Below, piece after piece: positions 36,101 to 50,972 of a stretch of DNA of 64,000 nt. The notes beneath the pieces are model-generated. The model ran no database searches and was not told where the DNA came from. It worked only from the letters and a program-made list of their open reading frames with translations. The stretch's first letter is position 1. Each line of letters starts with the position of its first letter. Source of the stretch: Candolleomyces eurysporus (lineage: Eukaryota > Basidiomycota > Agaricomycetes > Agaricales > Psathyrellaceae); the NCBI GenBank assembly GCA_027579435.1, contig JANBPK010001203.1, forward strand, positions 1 to 64,000, written 5' to 3'. A program made the position numbers and the translations under genes.

Positions 36101-37641
36101 CCAGGATGATCTTCCAAGGGATTCAGCAAGCCAGGGCCGAGATTCAACCCATTGAGCTACCATCGAAGAACAAGACTATCGAGTTGAAGCCATCCATCGC
36201 ATCGACTTCCTCGTACCAGTTCGGTGGCGAACGCATGATCCAGGCAAGGCACGGACTCCTGGAGCGGCAGAGCTTGGAAGAGAGCGCTCTCATTGCTGAA
36301 GGAGAAGATATGAGCTTCTCATGTACGTCTTTCTACTTTTTCATCTCCAGCGAGTCTAACATCTTTCCGTAGTCCACATTCCTGTCTTCACCCGCCCTCA
36401 GCCAACGTCCCGATCTCGATCCAGCACTTGCACTTCAGCCTCTGAGAGCTCTGGTAGGGACACGCCTCCGCTTTCGCCTTCGGATGGATCATCAATGTCC
36501 GGCGGATCGTTCTCAAGCATCGACATGGCGGATATGAGCATGATGCTCTCCAACACCACTCATCCTGTCTCGACGCTTGCTTCAGCTCGTGCTCGTGCTC
36601 GTGATCATGGACATGGACACCGTCGCCGATACTCAAAGGCTCACGTTTCAAGATCATCGGTTTACGAGACTATCGAAGAAGAGATGTCGTCCGCTCCGTC
36701 GTCCCCTGCTCAATCACTCCCTGGCTCCGCTACCAAAAAGCTGAATGCCAGTGTTGATGACTCGACGGCCTGCCAAGGTGTTGTCTACGTCGTTGGTTCC
36801 GACACGGAGTCCATCCAGGATCCAGAGGAAAGCATCTGGGACGATGAAAACGGGATTGTGGCATTGCGCAAGTACTACACCTTGAAGGACGAAGCCAAAG
36901 AAACTGTTCAGGAAAGCCAAAGGACTTGGAGGGATACCCCGTGGTCCATTTTCACCCTCCAATGTAAGTGTTTTCGCCTGCGCTCATTAATCCACCCCTT
37001 GCTGATGTCACTCTAGCTTTCGATCCTCCTCGTCACCCCGATGGCATGAGGGCCTTGCTCGAGGACTCTCGTCTCACCTACCAGCCTCTGCCAGCCGAGC
37101 TTCGCCGCATACGCTCTCGCAAGGACTCGCGCCGTTCGCCTTACCCTCAAGCTCGCATCATCGCATCGGCCGCGTCTCCAGCTCGCCCGCCTAAAGCCAA
37201 ATCTTCGACGCAATCGCAAGCTAGCGCCGCAACTCCTGTTCTCAAGGATAAGACACTGAATGCCAACCTCTCGCTCAACGTATTACCCGCATTGGAGACG
37301 ACGAAGCCCATGTCACCCTTCGTCTTGAACATCACTGACTGTGCCAAGATGCCTGTGCCGGCTAGCAAATCTTCAAACGGACCTGTTCGCCCTCGAGTTC
37401 CGTCGGCTGCAAGAAGATCAGCCCTCGGTTGGTCTAAGAGGAGCAACGGTGCCAAGACTTCCACCGACAAGAAGGAGAACGCCGTTGGTGAAGGTTCCAT
37501 GATGACGTACGTATTCTCCTTGTTCGTGAATTTCGCTGCGTCCTGACTTTGCTTCACAGTCCTGGCGACTCTCTCAGGCTCAATCGTCCTCGACCTCGCA
37601 GTCGGACTCCAGCCTCCCAAGCTCGACCTATCCGAGTCTAA
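30171..37641 (+). CDS. Very long Ser-rich protein of unknown function
   Basis: A protein of about 2,364 aa that I do not recognise. Eight exons join in frame: 30171-30963, 31017-31043, 31096-32602, 32661-35947, 36001-36322, 36373-36963, 37017-37506 and 37560-37641. This requires dropping the Ns at 31320, 34112 and 34523 and one C from the 7-C run at 35083-35089. It is dominated by Ser, Pro, Lys and acidic runs, with basic KKEKEK/KDKKDKEEKRK stretches around residues 230-470 and many SRR/RRS phosphorylation-like sites. Near residue 505 a short ordered segment reads VLDILSAATNDLAQLIDNLG. A W-containing segment (TWRDTPWSIFTLQ) and FDPPRHPDGMRALLEDS lie near the C-terminus. No enzyme domain is visible. 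It is probably a largely disordered scaffold. The even spread of good coding sequence over 7 kb argues for a real, constrained gene. Confidence 0.75.
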
Positions 37642-38295
37642 CCTTCACAAAATGCATTCTCCATCTATGTCTATGTTCAATGCTATGCCCTGATTCCTTT
37701 TTATTTGCTACCCATTTTTTTCTATACAATACTTAGTTCTTCACGACGCAACGCCGTCATGCTTTCACGCCTTTCACGTTTGACGCCTCACGAATTTACA
37801 ATGACTTTGACCTTTTACGAATTACGAATGTCTTCTGCCTATATATTTCTTGAACGTTTCTATTTTTCACTTATAACCTTTTCATCGAATTACTTTTGCT
37901 ATCTGCTGTCGAAATGTTGTCGTGTTGCTTTCGTCCCTACTCGTGCATATCACACTGTACAACATCACGTCAAATCTGCTTTGTCTGCTATCGCTATGCC
38001 TGTCATCTTGTTCCCAGTAGTCTATTAAATCACGATGCAATCTTGTAGTCTCGTCGATCGAAATATACAGATTCCACCGCAGCCGGGACCGATCAGTCCC
38101 CGTCCCGAACGTCCAGAGTCTGCCCGGTGAGCTTGGTTCCTTTCCTAGCTGTTGCCCTGACAATTGTGTGCAGTGTCAGCCAACTTGTGGCAGCGCGGTC
38201 GTCCAATTGGCTGCCGTCTTATATCGAACATGGACGTGAGGCAAACATTCTGCTCTCTCCCCTTTCGACCCCCACTGTTCCCCCTTCGCTCGTGA
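37642..38295. other. Intergenic region
   Basis: The first part is T-rich and likely the 3' untranslated region of the large gene. The last 150 bp should contain the promoter of the BTB gene. No gene or RNA was recognised. Confidence 0.45.
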
Positions 38296-39426
38296 ATGGG
38301 TTCCCTCACGCATATTCCTGGCTGGGAAGGATTTATCCGTTCCGACTTTTGGTTTCTCGATGGCAACATTGTGCTGCTTGCAGGCAATGCAGCGTTCAAG
38401 GTTCATCGCGGACAACTGGAGCGTCAATCCGAAGTCTTCCGCGACCTCTTTTCCATCCCTCAGCCACAGGATCAGGACCTCATCGACGGATGCAGCTGGG
38501 TGGAGCTACATGACCGCCCCGCGGACGTGTTCCATTTCCTTAGCGCGCTATACGATGGATTGTAAGATTCTTTGTATTTCACTCGTTCGATTTGCGTCCT
38601 GACGCTGTCCTCGACCAGGTATTTCAAATCACCAAGGGCGAACGATTTCGCCATGGTGTCTGCCGTCCTACGCCTCTCGACCAAATACATGGTTGAATCT
38701 CTCCGCTCACGATGTCTAGCCCGTTTGGAGCTGGACTGGCCCACGACGTTGGCTGGCTGGGACAACCGGGAGCGCGAGGCTCTGGACAAGAACGGTCGCT
38801 ATCTTCCCAGAGATGTATGCTGTCACCCCATCCTTCTCATGGAGCTCGCCATAGAATTGAATATCCCTCACCTCCTACCTGCCGCTTTCTACGACCTCTC
38901 CCGTTACGGACCGAGCAAAATCATGGCGGGAACGACTCACAATGCATTCGCCCTCGACGTTGCGGCCTCCAAAACACCCATCGATGCTTCTCGTGAACGT
39001 CCGGCTGTCCTCGGCAAGGATATGCTGATACGCACCTTTAGGGGACGTGAAGCCTCTCAGCGATACATATCCGACTTTGTCGCTCGGGAACTCGAGAACA
39101 GGCCTCCTTCGTCCGAATGTGCTACTCGCCATGAGCAGGACAACCCCAGTCGAACCTGCCTCGAATCCTTCTACTTCATTATGCTCAACATTCTTCGCTC
39201 CGTCGGGGGAATCGCTTGCGGTCGAGACGCAGACCCTTTGTTCACCCTTATCCAGGCAACGGAGATGCTCACTCGAACCGACTTCTCGGACGGTCAACGA
39301 CAAACAGGACTGAAAATATGTCACGCCTGTAAACTGGACTTTGCAACGTCCGTTGTCAGGGCTCGTGAAGAAGTTTGGTCCAGCTTGCCAGCATGGTTCA
39401 ACTTGGATGGCGATTTACTTCCTTGA
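38296..39426 (+). CDS. BTB/POZ domain protein
   Basis: A 357-aa protein in two exons (38296-38561 and 38619-39426) joined across a 57-bp intron. The N-terminal BTB domain starts at about residue 18: SDFWFLDGNIVLLAGN, then AAFKVHRGQLERQSEVFRDLF and VELHDRPADVFHFLSALYDG. The intron lies directly after the DG position typical of this family. The rest (YFKSPRANDFAMVSAVLRLSTKYMVESLR) is the usual helical BTB extension of mushroom proteins. Such proteins are strongly expanded in agaricomycetes. They may act as substrate adaptors for Cullin-3 ligases, but no Kelch, MATH or other partner domain is present. A C-x2-C pair (CHAC) lies near the C-terminus. The substrate is unknown. Confidence 0.87.
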
Positions 39427-41053
39427 GTTTGTTTTCCCCGCCGTCATCCTCCTTTCCTCTTTAGTTAAGTGATTACTCTCACTGCTCGCTACCAGTTTGT
39501 TTCCTTGCTTTTGATTGTTTTCATCGAACCATACGTCGCTCTTTGATTTTCTGTTTTCTTTTCTTATTTATACCCGCACCATATTGTAAATCATAATAAT
39601 CGTCTCATCCGCTGCTGTGTAGCGCTTAGCTCTATTGCCATATAATCCACGCTTTCAGTATTACATACCAGTTGTGCAGTAATTTGAAACCTGTTTGCAA
39701 TCATCTCGGCATCTGCTTCTCGCTCTCCCCGTCTTAACCGCGTCCTAGCCGTATGTAAAGTCTGGAATGGTCAACGCGAATCTTTTGCATAGACTCGTTT
39801 CTCATCTTGCTTTTCATGACGTCTCTCAAAACAGATCAGTAGGGCGGCGTGATTCCAGCCTATCATCTTTCTCACGGCGGTTCTTCCGCCCATGGCCACC
39901 ATCTCCCGATGAGCATCTGTTTCTAGAACTGACCATTTGTGCCCTCAGAGTCACCGAAAATACATGAGCAATCTCACTGCTTACCCCAGCCTATCACTCT
40001 CTTGTTTACAAGCCTTCTCTCCCAACCGTGCACGATGAGCCACGTCATCACTGTCAATATTGTCGGGGTTATACCATGTTATTTATCCATTCGCTTGCTC
40101 ATTTGTGTTACCTTTTACATATTGCAGACCACACCGATATCTCCCCACGCAGAGGTCCCTGGTCGCAGAGTCTGTCGCATCATGCAGAATCGAGATATCT
40201 CAGTGATCGAAGTTCTGGATNCCCCCCTGCTTAGCAGTGGCTCGGACAGATCGTGCTCGAGCTAATGGAAGAAATTTCTTCTGTACGAACTGCAAGCAAC
40301 GCCCCGACGCAGTCTGCTTGGAGCATAGGCCTCTCTCATCGCCAAGTTCGAATTCTCTGGCAGCTGCATAACGCCAGCTTGGATTTACTGCAGAGGAACA
40401 TTGATATTCATCGCTTCCACCATGAATTACTGCTTATCAGCCGGACCCCCGTAGACGCGGACATGAAATGGCTGTATCCTCAGCTATTTTTTGGCGGCGT
40501 CAATCGCTGACCTCTGTCTCTTTCCTTGGACGCTGTATCGGGGGGTTCGCAATTTAAGAGAAGGTCACTTGAACTCCAACACGTTCCTACGTTGGATTGA
40601 TTCCTTCAATTCACCGTGCCACCGGTGGCTTCCTAAAGGCACACGAGTCTCGATGTTATCCTCTGCAGAAGGTACGGTATTCTTGATAACAGGTGGACAG
40701 AGGCGAGACGAGCGGTGAAAGGTGAGGCAAGGTATCCTCGAGGCGAAGACGTATGACTGACGGTGGCAACGTTTCAGATCCAAAAGCTCTTTTAGCTAGT
40801 CAATACGGCAACCAGCTCAGACCTGTAATCTGTAACCCCCATTGTCGTTGCATTGAAATCCGTTTTCGTGTACGATGGACGAGGTGTTTGATCCGGCTCC
40901 GGCGTATCCTTTGGCAATGAATGACCCCCATGAAATGCACGTGAACAGTAGTGTTGGGACGTTATTTAAACACTGCTCGTGGTTCTCTCTCTCTTTCTTC
41001 TATTCCTCGCTCTCTGTCGCTCCCAGGTCAACTCTTTCCCGCATTTCCCCAAT
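39427..41053. other. Gap; possible gene remnant near 40.0-40.5 kb
   Basis: No complete gene is supported. Around 40,030-40,330 frames contain Cys/His-rich pieces (HHCQYCRGY and FFCTNCKQRPDAVCLEH), suggesting a decayed zinc-binding protein. An N at 40,221 and frame changes prevent a model. A TTATTTAAA element near 40,962-40,970 and a pyrimidine-rich stretch after it likely form the promoter of the F-box gene. Confidence 0.35.
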
Positions 41054-43054
41054 ATGCCTGCATCCCAAACTCCCGCTCACCCGACCACTCACCCTGGCCC
41101 CCATCTTATCAGCCCCAAAAAAGTAGTAAAACTCCATAAGCTCGTTCTAGAGCATCGCTCAAGGCTAGATCGCCTGAACCAAGACACTGCAACGGCTGGC
41201 CCTGGACCAGTTTCCGACTCTCTCGCCGTCCAGCGAGTCAACTACATCAAGGAATTCGAAGAACGCGCTCAGGCACTTTCTCCAATTCGGCGCTTGTCGC
41301 AAGACGTACTTCTTTGCGTGTTCGAAACCTGCTACTCCCAGATGAGCGAACAACAGTTCAAAGAAACCTTGCCCAACGTGTGGCCACCGAACATTTTCAT
41401 GCAAGTATGTCAACAATGGAGAAAGATTTCAGCGGCCAGGAGTCGATTCTGGCAGCATATTTCCCTTCGCCTTCCCGACCCACGCACTATCCCCAGCATC
41501 ACCGGCGCGAGGGAAGACGAATTGCACCAGAGGCTCTCTTCGCTGGCCGCCGCAGTCAAGATGTGGGTGGCTAATTCGAAAAACCTCGAATTGAGACTCT
41601 ACCTGGATGAAACGCAATTCGGATTCCAGGAGAGTTCTCAAACCCACGAACTCATTCGAGAAATATGGAAGCCCCTCCTTGACGCTAGACCAAGATGGCA
41701 CAGCGTACAAGGAACCTTGCTCTATGGGTCGTCTTTCCACGATTTTCTACTGGGATCAGAATGTGAAAAGGGGAATAATAATACAGACCTCACAATTCGA
41801 GAAGTTTCTCTGGCGTTCAAGCTTGTTCACTGGAGGAATAGGACTGTCTCGCCAATCGAGTCAACGTCCTTCATTGGAGCTCGGAGCCTGCGTTACTTAA
41901 ACATCTCGGAAAGGTTCGTTATGAATGACCTTTCCGAAGTACTACCCTCCTGGACGAGCCTTATCACCCTTTCCGGTATCTGGGCTACACCGTTTGAAGT
42001 GTTTTATATTTTGAAGACCCTCCCGCAGCTCAAGAATGGCGTTTTCGTTTGTCCCAGAATGGAGAAGCTACGCAATCACGACCCAGAGGATCGCATGTTT
42101 GACGAAGCGAAAGCCTTGGAAAACGCTCAGGAGAACCCGATCGAATCACAATTAGAGGAAGTGAAGTTCGTCAACTTCCCACCAAAGCTTCTGAACCAGC
42201 TGTGCGCCCCGATCAAGTTCTCTAGACTTTCTTCGCTCGCTTTGAAAAATAGGCGCTGTCGCCATTGTCCCTGGCCCGAAGTTTGCAACAATGAACCTTA
42301 CCGAATCATTACAGATTACGGGTCGAAGGGCCTCACTCACCTGCATCTTGACCATGCCTGCATATCTGAGCACGCCCTACGAGAGTATCTCAGGACACTG
42401 GTCGACCTCACCCATTTAACTTTGTCCTATTCATCCGGCTATCCTAGTTTTGGGGACTTTGACTACCCTACACCTGTTTTCGATGACAATTTCCTCAAGG
42501 ATCTCGTCCCCGAAGCCACAACCTCGGCCTACCAACCCCGTCTTCCTAATCTACAACGTCTTCGGTGTGACTTCCTTGAGCACGAACACGCATCCGCGTA
42601 TTTCGAGATAAACCAAATCAAGGAGTTGATTAAAGCTAGAAGGCACCCGCAATCCTCCTTGTGTCATGTTGCAGATCTTCAAGAACTTTCCTTTAAATGC
42701 CGTGTTTGGGGTGGAGCAAGTGAGGTCAATGAAGAAACTGGCGAGTGGATGACCTGCAAGGCGGTTTATCAGAATCTGGCCGACTCCCTTGCTAAAGAGG
42801 GCCTAGACGTCCAAGGGCTCAAGGCACAAGGAGAGTTCCGCACTGACCATGATGTTCCCACTCCGCCATGGGGTGGAATTGGTCCTGCTCTCTCTGAAAA
42901 CTATCACTCGGATTATGAAGCACTTCCCGGAGGTTCCATTGCTCCGAACTTGCCTGATGAAGAGTTTTTCGAGGCTGATCCGGATCCACATCCCGTACCA
43001 ATCCCCAGCCCCGACTCTGATGATTGGTTCGACGATGGAGATTCTGACGACTAG
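41054..43054 (+). CDS. F-box protein
   Basis: A single-exon, 666-aa protein of the large agaricomycete F-box family. An F-box-like motif lies at residues about 75-120: LSPIRRLSQDVLLCVFETCY, then NIFMQVCQQWRKISAARSRFW. It is preceded by the usual coiled region with IKEFEERAQAL. The remainder has irregular leucine-rich segments (RSLRYLNISERF, LTHLHLDHACIS, LTHLTLSYSSGYP) ending in an acidic, Asp-rich tail. F-box proteins select substrates for SCF ubiquitin ligases; the target is unknown. The frame is open to 40979, but that is a GTG. The ATG at 41054 is preferred because a TATA-like element lies about 85 bp upstream and the extra residues look like leader sequence. Confidence 0.83.
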   Translation: MPASQTPAHPTTHPGPHLISPKKVVKLHKLVLEHRSRLDRLNQDTATAGPGPVSDSLAVQRVNYIKEFEERAQALSPIRRLSQDVLLCVFETCYSQMSEQQFKETLPNVWPPNIFMQVCQQWRKISAARSRFWQHISLRLPDPRTIPSITGAREDELHQRLSSLAAAVKMWVANSKNLELRLYLDETQFGFQESSQTHELIREIWKPLLDARPRWHSVQGTLLYGSSFHDFLLGSECEKGNNNTDLTIREVSLAFKLVHWRNRTVSPIESTSFIGARSLRYLNISERFVMNDLSEVLPSWTSLITLSGIWATPFEVFYILKTLPQLKNGVFVCPRMEKLRNHDPEDRMFDEAKALENAQENPIESQLEEVKFVNFPPKLLNQLCAPIKFSRLSSLALKNRRCRHCPWPEVCNNEPYRIITDYGSKGLTHLHLDHACISEHALREYLRTLVDLTHLTLSYSSGYPSFGDFDYPTPVFDDNFLKDLVPEATTSAYQPRLPNLQRLRCDFLEHEHASAYFEINQIKELIKARRHPQSSLCHVADLQELSFKCRVWGGASEVNEETGEWMTCKAVYQNLADSLAKEGLDVQGLKAQGEFRTDHDVPTPPWGGIGPALSENYHSDYEALPGGSIAPNLPDEEFFEADPDPHPVPIPSPDSDDWFDDGDSDD

Positions 43055-43545
43055 TACGGGATTGAGCTAGTGTATTGCTCAGGGTCAACGCGCATCGACG
43101 ACATCGCGCTCGCACATTCTTGCTATCTATATCTTTCACGGTATCTTCGTACCACACTTCTCTTTCTCTTACGCTGCGGTTCTTTCCATGGTTTAATAGT
43201 GATATTACATGCACCCTCTTCTCTATGTTCGCTCGCTTTTTCTCTTCATGTTTCTTCGCCTTTCTCTCACCGCCCTACTATGATAACGTACTACGCTTAC
43301 TCTATTCAAGTTTTGCCTCCCTTTACACGCGGTGCGGTGCTACAGCAAGTACAACACTCGGCAGTGGTGTCAGTCCTCAGAACTCATACCCCTTTCATAT
43401 TTTCGTCACCCAATAATATACAGCACAGAACTGTAGTTATGATACAATCATACATTGACTTTGATTGACAGCCTTCAGCATTTTCAACTCCTTCTCACAA
43501 TTGGTACGCACGGTCATGTAGACGTGAATCTGAAGTGAGATGAGT
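43055..43545. other. Convergent intergenic region
   Basis: Spacer of about 490 bp between the convergent F-box and amylase genes. It is T-rich and probably carries both 3' untranslated regions. No further gene is supported. Confidence 0.5.
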
Positions 43546-47017
<3,472 letters not shown>

Positions 47018-47025
47018 TATATAAA
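47018..47025 (+). promoter_or_regulatory. TATA box of secreted-protein gene
   Basis: TATATAAA lies 100 bp upstream of the ATG at 47125, in the right orientation, and is followed by a CACC-rich leader. The spacing suits a start of transcription near 47,050. Confidence 0.6.
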
Positions 47026-47124
47026 CACCGGTCATCAGCTGTCTCACCATCCCAAGCCTCTTTCTAACTGATTTCTCGAGCAACTTACTCTTGTTTCTAC
47101 CCAATCGTCCCAACTTGAACCAGG

Positions 47125-47829
47125 ATGCAGCTACTTTCAGCAGTGACCTTATCCGGTGTACTGGTTGCGCTGAACACCGTTGGTCTCGCGTCTGCGATCG
47201 ACATGCGGTCTTTCAGCTCGAATAACTGCAGTGGTGGATACCGTACGGAAATCTTCCTAACGGCGCTCTCTGTAATCTTGGAGGCACGGCTGCTGCTTCG
47301 TTGAGCTGTGTGAGTATCGCCATTATGATAGTTATTTGATCTCCTCCTACTCCGCGGGAGTATAGCGACTGCTCTGGGCGGGGGAAACAAAATTTGCCAG
47401 AACCTACGAGCGCTCCAAACCGCTGGACTCCCTGGATGTATATCTCCTAACTTTTTGGGGATCCCTTTTGCCTGTGAGCTTGAATGTTGTATCATTCCAC
47501 CGCCTGTCATCGTGTCTTATCCTTCGCAATGACCAACTCATCTGCTGCTATCTGCAGTCTTCTCTGGCAGCTACCATCTCACAGGTAGCGGCATACGTCG
47601 CAAGGGAACAGCTGTTCAAGGTATAAGCAGTCTGAACCATGACACCACTATGGCTGTAGCTGACAACTGCGTCGAGCCAGATATCTTCGGGTATATCGAT
47701 CAGAATGGGAAAGAGCAAGTTGCTCAGATTCCAAAGGACGAGAGGAGGGGGAAAGCTGTTTGCAGTGCACTCGATAGAGAGAATTTGGAAGCCCCTGAGA
47801 CTGGGTTTCAGCCCTCTTCTGAGGGTTAA
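47125..47829 (+). pseudogene. Small secreted protein gene with frame breaks
   Basis: A gene for a small secreted protein; I do not know its function. The start MQLLSAVTLSGVLVALNTVGLASA is a good signal peptide. Later parts read YGNLPNGALCNLGGTAAASLSC, then ICQNLRALQTAGLPGCISPNFLGIPFA, FSGSYHLTGSGIRRKGTAVQ and DNCVEPDIFGYIDQNGKEQ, with plausible introns at 47,310, 47,474 and 47,61x. The exon-1 frame changes near 47,240: the coding signal moves by one base between GGYR and YGNLP. The join to exon 2 is also out of phase. So the gene is either recently broken or affected by sequencing errors, which occur elsewhere in this draft. Four or more Cys suggest disulfides. A decayed copy follows directly. 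Confidence 0.55.
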
Positions 47830-47869
47830 GAACCAAAATTGGTCCGTTTTGTGTATGTAATTCGAACGA

Positions 47870-48191
47870 CCTTTTGTACATCCCTACCAGGACCTGGGTC
47901 TCACACTTGCCTAGCCTTCCCCGTCCCTATGATAGTGTCAAAATTTATCGTGGTCATTTTTATATCTCTATCCATACGGTCCACAGCGGAAACTACCACT
48001 TTGCGGTTAGCGGTGCGCGCAAGTCCGAGATCTCGAGGGCTAACGCCACATTCCATCAGGAGGACTGCCTCGGACCCGATGCTTTCGATTACGCTGACAA
48101 AACGGTATTGAGCATGTCAGCGCCATTGCAGAAGGAAGGAGGGCATAAAAAGTTAATGTCGTCGTCGAGAAAGGTGACAGTTCCTCTTTGA
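47870..48191 (+). pseudogene. Decayed tandem copy of the secreted-protein gene
   Basis: The frame reads SGNYHFAVSGARKSEISRAN, then ATFHQEDCLGPDAFDYADKT. This is a diverged version of the last exons of the upstream gene (SGSYHLTGSGIRRKGTAVQ, DNCVEPDIFGYID). Only this 3' half is recognisable; no signal peptide or first exon was found. It is in the same orientation, so a tandem duplication followed by decay is likely. Confidence 0.6.
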
Positions 48192-48670
48192 AGGTTGACT
48201 TGTGAGAGCACGCTGTCAAGTTACAGCTACTCGCATTCAGCACTATGCATGTAACGCCTTGTCAATTTACCTATCTCTAACTACTGCTATTCTCTTGGAA
48301 ATTCGCTTCGTGCTGGGCGGGCGGATAACAGGGTAAGCGTAATTGCCCACTTATTTGCCTTCTACATCTGTTCAACCACGACTAGCGACTAATGATCGCA
48401 CTACCCTCGAAGTTTCCGTTCATTCAACGCCCTTCGGCGGCTATTCCATTGAGGCCCAAATTAGGATGCTCGCTTAGCGGAGTGTGAATGTGAACTTTGT
48501 GATCACGTTTACGTTGTTCGACCTGCATTGGCCACAGCACGCTTGTTCGCCCTTTACTACCACAGTGTCTCCGTTATTCATCCAATTCAATTGTTATTTG
48601 AGCTTGGTATGTTAAATTATTTCGCTTGGATTGAGCCCTGGTCTAATTCATTTAACCTGAAAGGCAGACA
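48192..48670. other. Intergenic spacer before the FunK1 gene
   Basis: About 480 bp with no supported gene. It should contain the kinase promoter. I noted a short match to the I-SceI core at 48,323-48,336, which I judge to be chance. Confidence 0.4.
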
Positions 48671-50972
48671 ATGCGCACTCGTCGATCCACTGAGCGGGCA
48701 GGAACCGCCTCCCAGCCAGCCAACCAGATCATGAAAGAACAAAGGGAGTTGATAATTATAGAGCTTGAGGGAGCATATCAGCTTGAGGACAACACTTTCG
48801 CTCGCTCTCTGTATCACGACCTCGCATCCGATTCCGCTATCGACAGTTTCTTGAAGAAGTCGCGGTTGTACGACATAACGCAGCGTCGTTGGAAACTTCC
48901 TCAAAGCTTCACCAAGCTATTTGACAGTAATCCCTGCGCCCCATTCTTTAAAATTGTCTCGTCCATCGTAAAGCACTTTTGGCGCGATGCGACGGCGGAA
49001 GGGACGCGTCGAGTTGTAGACACTCACGCTACAGATCTCCCACACATAGAGCGGAGATACCCCAATCATAGTTCGCGACCTAGCATCGTGATCAAGGCTG
49101 AAGGCCCTTCCTTCCAGCTTCCACAAACCGAGACGGGTGATATACTTGCAAATTTGGGCTTTTCCAATGTTGCGGCCTGCATTGAGATCCAGGTGGAGGG
49201 TAGCGAATTACCCGCTTTGGAGCAAGCTATTCGAGTCGGAACTTATGCCAGGTGGGTTTAGCCATTGACCTTTGTCTTCAAACCACTAATAGACTCCGTC
49301 AATAGACAAATATTTGGACAGCAACCGAATCGAGAATTCGTCCGCATGCTCTTCTTGACTGAGCAGCACCTTCGCCTCTTCCATTTCGACAGCAGTGGCC
49401 TTCAATGCACACCGCCTATCAACTTTCATGAAGAGCCTCACACTTTCGTCAGAATCGTCGTCGGCCTCAGCTCTCCCAACGAGTCTGATCTTGGTCTGGA
49501 TACCAGCGTCCAATGGACGATCGAGGACGGGCGAAAAGTCAGTGGGACTTTGACGGCCCGTGGAGAGGACGGCAACACTGAGAAAGTGTATCCGTTACGC
49601 AATGTCGAGCCCGTCTTCTGTCGCAGTTATTTTCATGGTCGTGGCACCAAGTGCTGGTCGGTTATTGATGATGAGACAGGCAAAGCACTTTTCGTCAAAG
49701 ACTCTTGGAGGTGCGACCACCGGACCTCTGAGTACGTCCACCTCAAAAGGGCTCTCGGTGTTCCGGGTGTCGTACAGATGATTTCCTGTGAGGACAATCG
49801 TAGGACCACTAGGGAGTTGCGTGGTTTCAAGGAAGGAGACATTGCCCCGGAGCATCTGGATAACCACACTTCTATTCGTGTCGTGACAGAGTCTTACAGT
49901 CTCCCACTCTTCAAGTTTACTGACGCGAAGCAAGTTCTGTGTATCTTTCGCGACGCCATCGCCGGTACGTCTTTTGACTTTTCTTTCACGCTACTCTCGT
50001 AGTTCTCACCATCGTCGTGTGATAGGTCATCGTGAAATGTTGAGAGCAGGGAGTTTACACCGAGACGTCTCACTTCCAAACATCCTACAAGGAAGGCCAG
50101 GAGCTGAGCCAGGCAATCGCGGTATCCTCATCGACTTCGATATGGCTACCTCCTACGATCCAAATGCCACGTCCAATGCTCAAACGGATTGGACAATCGT
50201 AAGTAGCCCGTTTCTCTTCCACGAAAATCAAGTTTTCCTCACATACAACCTTTTCTATTTACAGGGCCACCCCAAATTCCAATCCGTAATGGTCCTTCTC
50301 AGCCGCGAGCTGGGCGAGATGGCACTCGTGCACGACAACCTCGACGACCTCGAGTCCTTCCTATACGTCTACACACACATCATCCATGAGTATGACAGCT
50401 CTGGCGAGTTCCACCCTCTGGCTCAACTGGATCCGCTCAGGCTTTGGGACAAATACCAGGACAACCCAAAAATCGTGGCAAAGTTGAAACGAAAATTCCT
50501 AGCAGAGCCTCAGGGCTCCACACCCAAGGATGTAGAAGCCAGGTGGCCCAAAGAGTGTTTAGACGTCTTGGGAGGTTTCAAAGCTTACATGGCAAAGGTT
50601 GTGATCAAGTGCAAGATGCGTCTCATTGAAGAGGCACCGGTGAATACTAGAGAGGAGATTTTGAAAGAGTTGAGGTTGAGCTATGAAAAACATTATAAAT
50701 GTATCCTTAGGGCGTTCGATGAGGGTATTGCGGCGTTGGAGAGGGTCGAGGCTGCTGCTGACGCTGACGAGGACGGTAATGCCCCTTCCCCTGCCTCCCT
50801 TCCTCCTCCTGCTACTGCCGAGGATGATGGTGATGCTTCCCCTCCTTATCCTCCTCCTACGGCTGGAGGAAACCGTTTGAAGCGGCCTCGTGAGGACGAA
50901 GAGGAATTGCCACGGGCCAAGCGCGCCACCTTAATACCCGGGTGGTCGGACGTCTCGAACCCCTTCATATAG
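48671..50972 (+). CDS. Fungal-type protein kinase (FunK1)
   Basis: A 706-aa protein of the FunK1 family, a kinase-like family expanded in multicellular fungi with unknown substrates. Four exons: 48671-49251, 49306-49964, 50026-50198 and 50265-50972. The N-terminal 200 residues are helical and basic. The kinase-like region has an FVKDSW segment where the lysine of the small lobe would sit. It then has LHRDVSLPNILQG (catalytic loop, HRDxSxxN form) and GILIDFDMA (DFD instead of DFG). GHPKFQSVMVL follows, then a helical lobe with HDNLDDLESFLYVYTHI, a FunK1 hallmark. The C-terminal tail is Pro/Asp-rich with a basic GGNRLKRPRED stretch that could be a nuclear signal. All key residues are present, so the enzyme may be active. 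Confidence 0.92.

Noticed and set aside
40030..40330. Zinc-finger gene from Cys/His-rich pieces
   Set aside because: The pieces lie in different frames with no supported splice sites; kept only as a possible remnant.
48323..48336. Core match to the I-SceI homing endonuclease site (GGATAACAGGGTAA)
   Set aside because: Only the 14-base core matches; the flanking bases differ, and no homing endonuclease gene or intron is nearby. Chance or cloning residue is more likely than biology.
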